Both the position numbers and the translations under genes were made by a program. Below, in pieces: positions 26,301 to 38,300 of a DNA stretch of 64,000 bases. The stretch's first letter is position 1; every line of letters begins with the position of its first letter. The notes under the pieces are model-generated. The model had not been told where the DNA came from and searched no databases. It saw nothing but the letters and a program-made list of their open reading frames with translations. This DNA is from Acanthococcus lagerstroemiae. Taxonomy: Eukaryota; Arthropoda; Insecta; Hemiptera; Eriococcidae. The stretch is from contig CM063114.1 in NCBI GenBank assembly GCA_031841125.1, positions 27,969,266-28,033,265 of the forward strand, given 5' to 3'.

Positions 26301-29300
26301 GTACGACAGAAATACACAACACAATATAAATTAGTACCTATTTATGAAATTCATAATAAATTACAACGAATGGGTAGGTATGTAATGTTAGGCTTACCTT
26401 TACGCACTTAGGGACACTGGTGTTCTTTTTGAAGGCCGAAGTTCGTCAAATGGTTCTTTTTGGGGCTACGGATACTCCTCTGTTGGAAGTAGAGGTAAAG
26501 GGTCGTCAACGTCATCTGATTCAACAATGCCTAACCGCGACCTGTTGAGGCAGGTCTTTCCCTGACAAAATTTGCAGAGAGCAGAGCATTTCAGACACGA
26601 GCAGCTCCCTCCCCCACACCCTTTCTGGCACCTGCATGACAGGAATTTCAGCAGGGTCAACGGCGCTGGTTTCTTCATTGAGGTCATTGGTGTCAGCCCT
26701 GCTGGCTCCTTATTCACCCCCAGTTGGTGGGCTCTACCATTTCTGCACCTGGTGGTAGGTTCTGTATGAATATTAGGCAGCAACCTCTTCGGTTGGGGGC
26801 AGACGAGCGTGGACTTTGGCACTGGCAGCAGATCGGACAAATATCCCGTAACATAGGGCGTGGAGAGAGTCGTCTTCTCTCCCAGCATACAGCGTTATGA
26901 GACATTTGTTGCCACCAGAGGCTGTCTTCTCATGAGTGGCGTCGTGGTTGAGAAACGTGGTAGCAGCGTCTAGAAGGTCTGGATGTTTTGAAAAGACACC
27001 CAACATCTTCATTTTCCCTTGCTAGAAAAGGGCAGAGGTGGTGTCACAACCAGTGAAGGCGTGAAAGAACAACTCTATTCCGGGGGGAATGAGAGCTCTC
27101 CTCGAATGAATGATGTTGAAGAGAACTGCTCACAACCTGTTCCACCCAAGCCACTTTTCTGAAAGATAACATTTTGTCTGCTGGAGCCCAATCCATTAAG
27201 GAGCACCAAGAGGTCGACATCCTCTCCAGCAATTATGGCGTGTTCGCAATCCTCGCTCTTCTCTAATGCTATTGTAACAATGAGGCAGTCGACGTCCTCT
27301 GAGGCTTGCTTGGTTTCAATCCCCTGGCTATTCAGTCCAGTGCAGATGGAGTTGATCAAGCGCTGCTTGTCTTTTTGGGTTGGATAAGAACTTTTCTTGG
27401 CGTATTTTGATCAGCATCGATTCTTCAAAAATGATGTCATTACACGCTGAAGCTGCATAACGACGTGGCCGTTCTGCTGTTTTTGTGCTCCCAGCAGCCC
27501 CCCTCTCCTAGGTAGCCATCGAATACAACTGACACATTTCCCCCAAAACGGTTGAACGTATAGGTAATGTAAGCAGCTACTATTTCCCTCATTGAGCTGT
27601 TCCGTTGTCATATAACCTTCTGAAGCAAGTACCCTCCATCCACTGCAATGAACGTACTTTCTCCAGCAGCGACGTTTTCCGAGAGGGGTATGAAGTCAGA
27701 GTAGAACGATGATTTTGTTCCTTTTTGCATTCCCTCTTCGGGGAATAGAGCCGTGGGATATGGGGCCAACTCAAATGGATGTTTTAGGTCGTCTTCAGAC
27801 TGCTTTGTTATACGTACACAGCCGTTGGAATATCGTGAGAGGGTCTATATCCCCTGCTTGTTGTGCTTCGTGACGTTGGCTGCTGCCAAGGTTCGCACTT
27901 TGTCTTTCCTTTTAAATGCAACATTTCCAAACGATTTTCCTTTTATTTCTTTGACTCCATTACATCCCACTTCTTGTGCCATGTGGCAGTTCACTTCAGG
28001 GCCTCCAACCACGCCACTGCAGATCGACAGTACTTTATCGTTGGAAGGAAATGGTGTTTGGACTTGGAACCAGGATTTTAGTTCAGTAGAACCGCGTTCA
28101 ATTCCCTCGGTACTGATGCGATGCCCGAAAGGGTAGTTTCCGGTACCGGGGGTGCGGTGTCTCAGAGGCCACTTTGGCATGCGTGCATCGCCATACGTCC
28201 CACCACACCACCGCGTTCAATTCGACCAGGCCTCATGTCAGTGTGTTGCTCTGTGGTGGTATACAAGAGATGTCCCAGAAGAACTCAAGCCCCTCCGAGA
28301 TGTCAAGCATGTATACCATGCCTCCAGTCCAACGGGTGAGAACACTGCTGGAGATTCCGCGGCCATGTGTTAGGCCCTCTTGGCTTTTCATCGATCTCAT
28401 TAGCAATTGTTCTGACCAAAATTTGTGGGATCGACGAATGGTGAAATTTCCTCCTGCTATGAATGAACGAAATCCTGTGGGATCCGTTTTCTGTTGCAGG
28501 TCGCTCATGTCCTGTACATAATGACGCGCACTCTTTGCATAGAGGAAGTGCCCTGCCGAGTGGAAGAAGGGGAGCATTGTCTTTATGGTCTCCAGGTGGA
28601 GGTCCCAATCTCCCATCCTCTCTGCTTAGATGAATTTTCCCGCAGTTTTGATGTGGGGGTTTGTTATTCCCATTGATCCATCGCAGTTTTGAATTTGGCA
28701 CACATAAGCTGAACAGTTTCATTTTCTGCAGCTTGCAGAATCACACTTCTTTCGCTTGCTAGTAGCAGGTTTTCAGTTTCCACTTTCCACATGTTCCTCC
28801 TAAAAATTTTCATAATAATTCAAATTTATTAACTTAATTTTCAAAATAGATGACTTCAGATGACTTGGATGACCGGTAGACCCCCCCCCCCTCCCGTTAT
28901 AGGTATTGTGAATTCAGTTTTTCAAGTTGGGTCAATTTTGCCTATTTGGAGTGGTCAGAATTGAATTTTTGGGGATTCGGATGGAAAATCTGATTTGTTT
29001 TAAAATGAGTGACCTAAATTTGGATTTGATTAGAAATCTGATTGGATTTTCAACCTGATTGATTTTTTGGGGAGTCGATTCGAAGAACCACCGGCTGTCA
29101 CACCACCCCAGGGTCGTGACTTCGTGGGTCCGGGGACACGAAGTCACGATCCTAGTGATCTCGTCTGAAGAGGAGAAATAAACTAATAGGGAATAATTTG
29201 AGGCATCCAGGAATAATATCACTGCTGCTAGAAAGAAAAGTGGAAGGAAAGAATTGGGTAGGCGACGGCAAAGATTCCAGTATGTTCAATAAATAATCAA

Positions 29301-32300
29301 GGATGTAAAATGTAAGTGTTATTACGAAATGGAAGAACTTGCACAAGATAGGAAGAAATGTAGAGCTGCATCAAACCGGTCGTAGACTGGTAACCTTATC
29401 ATCATCCTTCATGATCTGCTCTTCATAGCTCATTCTTTGCCTTCTTTTTGTAGCAATAATAACAATATCCCTGAGTGTCTTATGACCGAAAAAGTAAATC
29501 ATCTCGCAATAATATGAAAATGTTGACACCCTGGTTATCCTGCTTGACCTATGGCAATTTTAGCCGAATAGCAAACCGATTTATTCACTAGCGTGCCCAA
29601 TCTCCTCGTGTTCCGTACTCCATCTTGGTAATGTCAGAAACAAGAAAAACGTTGATCTTCAACAAAATAAGGAATTTGGAACTCTTGCCCCTGTTTCGGG
29701 GCCAAATTTAACTCATGTATTTATGGTGGAATATCGTCTGCCATATTGTTGGTAATGTTATGGGGAATAATTTCTGCAAACATCCAAAAACTAACTCGAA
29801 CTGCGGACGTGTTTACTCCCTTCGTAATGGTGAAGCTAGTGTCGGTACCTGGATTTTATTCATGGTCTGTGAGGAGACCCCATGAGAGTAATCTATCGCA
29901 AAACCTTTTGTAGCAGTTTGTTCCTTTTTCAAGCCATTTCAACGTCTAATTTTATTTGACTAGAGGATGTTCGTGGATAAGGGATGTAAACATTGTATGT
30001 TTTTAACATATTGTGTTGTTGTACAGGTTATTCCGAAGGTGAAACCTCCACACGTATTCGGCCTAGCGGTGTATGAAGATTACCTCTTTTGGACGGATTG
30101 GGTGAACCAAGCAGTCATGCGTTGCGATAAGTATACCGGTGAAGACGCGATCGAATTGCGAAAAGCCCCGAGACCCATGGGCATCGTGGCGGTTTCAAAT
30201 TCATCTTTGAGTTGTAAGTACATCAAAGAATCACTCAGTTAACGTTTTAAAATGGTTTCGATAATAGAGTGCGTTTTCTGTAGAAAAGTAGCACAGCGAA
30301 GTTGGAAAGAGTCTATTTTGTATTTTATTTAATGCGCGCTGCCATAGGTTTAGCCAACAAATGTAAAAAGAACAACGGCGGATGCGAGGATATCTGTCAG
30401 CTGGATGCAGCCGGTTCTGTCTCCTGCAGTTGTAAGAGCGGAAGACGACTTCTAGAGGATGGGTATAGATGCGCGGTCGTCACTCCGTTGGACAGTACTG
30501 CGTTTAATTGCTCCAGCAATGAATTCAGATGCTCGGAGCATGGATGTATTCCTTACGAAATGACTTGCGATGGCATCGCGCACTGTATGGACAAATCTGA
30601 TGAAGATCCTAAATATTGTGGTACGTACTGTACTAAATCCAGATCCCATTCGCGGCGATACATTTTCTCTTGCTAATTGACCAATTTCTGGTTTCAGTGA
30701 ATCGAAAGTGTCGATCTGGGTATTTCGCGTGCGACCATAACCGCTGCTTCAACGAGTCGGTGAAGTGCGATGGTAATTCCGATTGCAGAGACGGCTCTGA
30801 TGAACTCGATTGCTGTAAGAATTTCGAAGATTGTATTCTGTTTGCGAGAATGCCCGCCTAAGGGTCACACTATATTAACAACTTGAAAATGCGAAGCGAC
30901 AAAATAATCCAGTCGTGTTCATTTTTATGACAGCTCATTGTGACCAACCTGCGATGAGTAACGAATACGTGATGTGTAACTCGACATTGAGATGCATCCA
31001 TACAATGGCGCTATGCAACGGTATCGATGACTGCGGCGATAATAGCGACGAAGAGCATTGTGAAACTGAACGTAAGAACTCGAGAAACCTACGTGAATTC
31101 TCATTTTATTCTTACTATTGACGACTTCTGTACATCGTATGTCTTCTCTTGCTTCTTTTAGCTTCGAACGCGACCGTTTCATGCCTCAGTGACAGATTCA
31201 AATGCCTGAATAATCGCTGTATTCCGAAAGGGTGGGTCTGTGATGGGGATTTCGACTGTATGGATAATGCTACCAGCACTTCACCGTCTTCCGATGAAAT
31301 AGATTGTGGTAAGCTTCTTACTTCGGTGTCGCGAACCATGTTGATGACTGTTCGCTGTTGGGTACTTTGGAAAATCGCGGTATTTGCCTTATTGTTGTAT
31401 TCGAACATGACAGATGACTGCGGGAATGAAATTAATTTAGAGTTTTGTTTCTAATGTGGAGTCTGTTCAATGTTTTTCTAGAACCAACTTGCGGTAATAA
31501 TAATTTCCAATGCGAAAATAAAGAGGGCTGCATCTTGAGAACGTGGATGTGTGATGGCTTGAAGGACTGTAGCGATGGATCTGATGAGAAGAGCTGCGGT
31601 GAGTACCTTAAAGAATGTTACCAACCTGAAACTGATTCAGAGACAAGTTGATGAACCTCTCACTTGGTGGAGTGTATGTTGATGCATGCATGCCAAAGTG
31701 GCTCCCCAGACACCGCACCCCTGGCCCCGGAAACTATCCTTTCGAGTATCGCATCAGTAATTAGGCCTCTCCGCTTCGGATTCATGCTGTCCTGCCAGGG
31801 CCACTATGAGACACCCTACTGAGGCAAAGCTCACTCAGCATTAACCTGGAATTCGGGTGCACCACAGACGGACGTGCCATCTTCCTTCGCCTCTTACCTC
31901 CTCGTCTTAGTACGTGTGGTGACGTAGGGTCCGCAGCAGCGCTCTTATTTTAAGGTTAACATGTCGTATTTCAGATGCACGAAAATGTCACGAGAATGAA
32001 TTTCGCTGCAATGCGACTGGCAGATGTATTCCGTGGGGATGGGTATGCGACAAAGAGCCGGATTGCAGTGACGGGGCCGACGAATCCATGGACCAGGATT
32101 GTATTCCGTTTCTCACCGATAAATGTACTCCTGACAAGTTTATGTGTCTGAATAAAAAATGCATTCGAGCCGTAAGTAGTAAAGTGATAATGGAGTGCAG
32201 TACCTTGGAAGTTATGAAGAGTGAGGGCTGCTAATCGCGTGCAATATTTGCAGGAGTACTACTGCGACGGAGACAACGACTGCGACGATAATTCGGACGA

Positions 32301-35300
32301 ACCGAAAGATTGCAAGGCTTGCGAATCACCTCCCAACTTTTTGTGCCAAAATAGAAAATGCGTGCCGTTGTCGGTCACTTGTGATGGAAAGGACGATTGC
32401 GGTGATAACTCTGACGAGCATCTAAATAATACGCTTTGTGAAAGTAAGTACCAGTCAGTTCCATAGAATACTGGGCAGTCTGATGTTGAACCAGATCTGC
32501 AATTTTCCCCGTAGATTCGTTGGATATTGCAGACACTAGAAACGAATATGTATACGAATAAGTTCTTATTCACCAACTCGTTGGTGAGTTTGAAATGCTA
32601 AAGCCCAGGGTCGTCTCTGTTAGTAGAAACGCTATGGGAATTCGTGGAAACAATTGGTTGGAAAGCTATTCAGTTTTCAGAAAATTCAACTATGATAAGT
32701 GGTCGAGTTTAGCTGATTCTGGAAAGAAGATGTTCGAACTTCCCAGCTCATAATTGTCTTGATACAAATGCATTGCATTCATTCTAAAATTTTTCCAGCT
32801 GTGTTACTGTACTGCAAAATTATGTGTAACCCAGTATGAGTGGGGGTTGAGATCAAAACAGCCTGGAAAATTAAATCCCCGACTTAATTTTCACTTATAT
32901 GACGCCAGCAAGTATAAATTTTATTATTTCATATTTCAACCCTTTGTGAAACAGTATGGATGTGGTTTGTGTGTGGGAACAGAATAACCTCAAAAATGAA
33001 ATCTCTGACTCCACAAACCCGAATTTTGATATGTCACGTATCTAGAGACAGTTTTTAGGTCCTGTCCCCTTGCGGACCCTTTTGAATTCGGAACGAGCAA
33101 AAAGTAACCTGAAAAATGAATTCAGGGCACTCACAAATCATGGAAACCAATTTACATACCTTTTTTACGTATTTTTATATCCTCGCCATGGGATATTATA
33201 ATAAAAGGTCACTTTTAATCAAAATTCAAGACGGGGGAATTGATCTGGAAAATTTCGTCTTTATGAAAATGCAGGCAGGTATTCAATTGGTATGAGAATC
33301 ATTGTAGTCAGAGAAATCAAACTCAATTTCTAGAATTATTTAAAGCAAAGGAAATAAAGGTTCTGATGACAAGGGTTTGGAACCAATATAAAGCTACGTT
33401 GGAGGAAAAAACTAATGTTCAGCCTGAGGAATTTTTGCGGGACATAGCTGATAGGCGAAGCAATTGGTGTATGCGGAATTGTATACCTTATGCTTAGGGG
33501 ACCAAATTTGGACTCTGGCTGTATCGCGGAAGCGTTTGCAAACTACTTTGCGAGTGTATACAGCGACAAAAGTGCAATTTTGAATTCAATTAATAATGCG
33601 CATGCGCTTCGCGGCTTATCGAGACTGTAGACTAAAATGAGTTAGATAAAGTGAGATTGATAGAGGAAAACTGGTATCTAGCTCCTCAATGCAGTATATG
33701 TAAGTTTTAACTAATCAAACGAATTATTTGATGCTCAATTTCCTTCACATTTGGTTTCCAGACTTGAGACTGGCTGAGTATTATTTTACACAGGTATCCC
33801 TTGTTGTTATCGCAGGTATAGATACCTACTTAATGTCGTGTAGATACATGTTTCTTGGGAATGGGTAGATAAACTTGTGCACTAAATTGGAAGTTTGATT
33901 AGTAAATAATACGTGTACTTATGACATTGAACGATATTTGTGGCTGTAGTTATTTCACATTTTCATATTTTGATACGTGAAACACGCGACACATTTTTAT
34001 ATACAGGCAACCAATAACGATTGGTTTCTGTTCTGTGTGCGCGCGTGTATTGATGGATGGGTAGCGGTACAGTGCCTGGTTGCTAGGAGGGCCCGTACTC
34101 ACTGTTACTGACCTGCGGAAGTTTATGATAGGAAATAGCTTCAACTCATGGGGATTTAGTTGGCCAAGTGGATAGCGCGCTGGTCTCGGAATACGGAGGG
34201 ACGGAATCCAGGGCTAGGGTTGAGAGTAACGCATATCGCATTCAGTCAGAAGGTTTGATTCAGTCGCAGTTTGTCACTCCATGTTTGCCGTTTTCCGACG
34301 AAAATTTTGGTGTCTTCAAAAATTCAGTCGGATAATTAGAAGAAATGCTGAACATATTTTCGATGAACTGAAATTTTAGGACGTTTGGGGATGATACTGG
34401 GCTGAAAATGGACCGCGTAGTGCAAAAATGCGTACGAAACAAAATCCAAGTATCTTGTGATCGCGTTAAATCAGATATAAATGTAATAATAAAGTACTTG
34501 GAGCTCGCTTTGAAAAGTTGAGATTTTAAACCCCCATAATTTCTGAAAGGAGACAGTTACAGCCGCTGAGTTTTAACATAATGTGAGGAAATTCTATATG
34601 AAACACTTCCGAAAAGTCCGAGTCAGTAGGTGATTCAGAGGGGGCAAAATTTTGTGATCCCTTAAACCCCCCATAATTTCTGAAAGGAGACAGTTACAGC
34701 CGCTGAGTTTTAACATAATGTGAGGAAATTCTATATGAAACACTTCCGAAAAGTCCGAGTCAGTAGGTGATTCAGAGGGTGCAAAATTTTGTGATCCCCT
34801 CCTGATAAAGGCACTGAAATTTTTAAGTCTAAAACCTCAGAGTTCGTAAGAACACATCCAGAAAGTACGAACCCCTAGCTGTTAAAAACAAACAAACACC
34901 CACAGACAAATGAACATTTTTATGTATATGTGAACTGGAATCATGAAATGTGCCTCTGGTGTCAAAAAATCATTTTTCACTTTCTTGACGATTCTTATAG
35001 AAAAAATCACTTCAGTTTAAAAACATTCGTCTACATGGCGTCATGTGAAACGGGCCTACGGGAATTCGGACTTCCCAGACCGGTGGCGCGCTAGCATCGG
35101 GCCTTCCTCCCTTTCCGCACTTCAGGAAATAGTGCCATAGAATTCTTATCAACGTTAGGATACACTGTACATAAACAATGCCTAGTATCTCATGTAATCC
35201 TAACGTTGATAAGGTTCTGTTGAATCTTGGGAAGTCCGAATGATAGAGAACAAGAATTGGAAACGCGGTTGCCATAGCAACGCGTAAACGAACCACCATA

Positions 35301-38300
35301 GATGCACACGCTGTGTACATCTGTGCGCACCACTGCCATCATCCCATCTTTACACTCGTTCATCTCAAAAACATGTTTTCGCACGAGAGGCACATTTCAT
35401 GATTCCAGATCACATATTATGTATTAGAGATTTTTTGATTTTAAAATCTTTATTTTCTGTATTTCAAATTGGTTTGCGATTTAAATGTTTGCAATTACTC
35501 AGCGGCTGTAACTGTCTCCTTTCAGAAATTATGGGGGGTTTAAGGGATCACAAAATTTTGCCCCCTCTGAATCACCTACTGACTCGGACTTTTCGGAAGT
35601 GTTTCATATAGAATTTCCTCACATTATGTTAAAACTCAGCGGCTGTAACTGTCTCCTTTCAGAAATTATGGGGGTTTAAAATCTCAACTTTTCAAAGCGA
35701 GCTCCAAGTACTTTATTATTTCATTTATATCTGATTTTTTTTCCCGCGTAGTTACATAAAAAATTCAAAAATATTATTATACAGCCTCGAAACGAGCTCC
35801 GCTCAGTGAGTGCAAAAAAAAAAGACGCAAATAAAGTTTTTCATTTCATTTCAATTCTCCCAATTTTAAGAATGATTTTTACAATTATACAAATAATTTT
35901 AAAATGTATGATTTTCTGTATTTCAATTATTTGCTTTTTGATTTCATACACCTCGGAATAGCAGCAATAAAGATTTTTTGAGAGTATATACGCAGTATAC
36001 CCTAAAATTTCTTAAATATTCTCAACCTTACGCATGCCTCTATTTAAATTCAACTTCAACTTCTAATGTGAGTTCTGAATTGCAGAAATACCCACCAACT
36101 CGACGTGCGAAAGGAGTGACCAGTTTCTGTGTCGCAATAAACGCTGCATCAACGAATCGTCCGTCTGCGATGGCAAAAACGACTGCGGTGATCTTAGCGA
36201 CGAAATGCGATGCCGTGAGTATCCAATAGAATTCCTGATGAATGACTACATAACTTTAAACACTATCGTTATATGTTGTATTTTCGTGCAGACATCGATG
36301 AATGTTCGTTGTCAGCCGCAAACTGCCAGCATATCTGTATCGATAAGAAGATCGGGTATGAATGCGCCTGTCATCCAGGTTACCAGCCTCATCCGACGTT
36401 AACCTCGTTGTGCATCGACACGAATGAGTGCAAAACGAGACCTTGTAGTCAGATTTGTGTTAACGAACAGGGATCATATAAATGCGGCTGTACAAAAGGT
36501 TACGTTCTGTTGAACGACAAACATTCCTGTAAGATTGAGGGTAAGTTTCGGGAAATAACTGAAAACAGGGCGACCGATGGAAGCAGAATCGTTGACGTGA
36601 ATCTTCGTCGATGGTTTCAGATAAACGAGTTCCTCAGTTGTTGGTCACAAACAAGCAGCACATCCGTGAAATCGATTTTCAAGGTCACTCCGCGGTGAAG
36701 ATCCACAATTTGACAAATCCCGTCGGTTTGGATTACGATTACGACACCGGTTGCTTGTACTGGTCAGATGTCTCGAGATCGTTGAAGGTCATTCGTCGCC
36801 AATGTCCCGGAAATGATACATTCGAGGTACGGTGTGGTGTCTATTTTTGATAATTAATTTGCCTTTTACATCGTTAATGAATTCGTAAATTTTCTGACAG
36901 ACGTTACACGGTTCGAATTTGCAAAACCCCGATGGCTTAGCGGTTGACTGGGTTGGTAAGAATTTATACTGGTGCGATAAGGGCCACGATACAATCGAAG
37001 TTTCTCGTTTGGATGGAAAGTTCAAGAAGATTCTAATCAATGATAAAGATCTGTTGCAAGAACCGAGGGCAATAGTGCTCGATCCTTTGAATGGGTTTGT
37101 AATAATTTTCTTGGAGCTGAATAGCTGTAACGAGTAGGATAGATAAAATAAAAAATCGTAAGATTAATTTAACCGAGCTCTCGACGGTGTAGTTACATGT
37201 TCTGGTCGGACTGGGGAAGCCGACCTTACATTGGTAAAGCTGGCATGGATGGCAGTAACCGGCGTATCATTGTAAATGAATCGCTGGGATGGCCGAATGC
37301 GCTTACAATCAGTTACGAGACGAAAGAAATATTCTGGGGAGATGCTAAACTGGATTACATTGCGGTGGCCGATTTCGAAGGAAAAAACCAGCAGATTGTC
37401 TTGAGTCGAAGTAAGCAGTTGAATACCTCAGTTTCCTCGTTGAACTAGCATTTTATTTTTCCAAAGTTGTTATCAAGTTTTTTTTTTTTTTAGACATAAA
37501 TCCGCACGTCATGTTGCATCACATTTTCGCAATTGCTGTTTTCGAAGATTACGTATTCTGGACTGATTGGGAGTCGCAGACGGTGGAACGATGTAATAAA
37601 TATAGTGGTCAAGAGTGTAAGACTTTGACGAGGTACAACTTCCGGCCAATGGATATTCGAGTTTTCCATCCATTCAAACAACCACCAGGTATTTGATTCC
37701 GTTCGGTAGGAATACCCGAGAAATTTTGATATTGCACGTGTAAAACAAGTTTTACTTCTGATTCAAACCTTGATTACTAAAATCTGCACTTCGCTTATTT
37801 ATCCTTTACATTCTTTCTCATGTTTTCAGTCAAACCGAATCCCTGTAAAGACAATGGTGGATGTAAAGGCCTGTGCCTTCTGACCCCGAATGGAAATGCC
37901 ACTTGTGCTTGCCCGGATAATTTCATTCTAGATGAAGATGGCGTATCCTGTAAGGCGAATTGCACATCCTCGCACTTCGTGTGTCCACACACGTACAAAT
38001 GTATTCCAATGTGGTGGAGATGTGACAATCAGGTATGTCCGCTGTTGAATGGACGATGCTTGTGATTGATTTTATTGGTTGAAAATTAGTTTTTTTTTCT
38101 CTTTCCCCCCCCCTTGAGTTGACGTTAAAATTGTTAAATTTTGCAGGATGATTGCGGTGATGGCTGGGACGAGCCCAAAGATTGTCCTCCGTTTAAATGC
38201 GTTCCGGGGCAGTTCCAGTGTGGCGTAGACTGTCTGCATCCCTCTGCTATATGTGACGGCATAGTTCAATGCGAAGATAAATCAGATGAAGAAGGTTGCG

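Larger units (their letters stand above)
25315..30026. other. Large intron holding a decayed minus-strand gene
   Basis: A 4.7-kb intron. 25315-26460 is AT-rich without a clear feature; 26466-28795 is the decayed ORF described separately, with a small retroposon in it; 29110-29153 is a hairpin. A C run of about 13 lies near 28880. 29160-30020 shows nothing recognisable. Confidence 0.65.
32444..36085. other. Large intron with SINE and foldback element
   Basis: A 3.6-kb intron. 33340-33640 has a short frame (about [25 protein letters not shown], of which only the character is noted) that ends quickly and is not assignable. A family A SINE head lies at 34151-34232 and a foldback element at 34471-35733. 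The rest shows nothing recognisable. Confidence 0.6.

Noticed and set aside
33340..33640. A gag-like retroelement fragment
   Set aside because: A short frame of some 40 codons has gag-like character only, with no zinc knuckle and no neighbouring pol.
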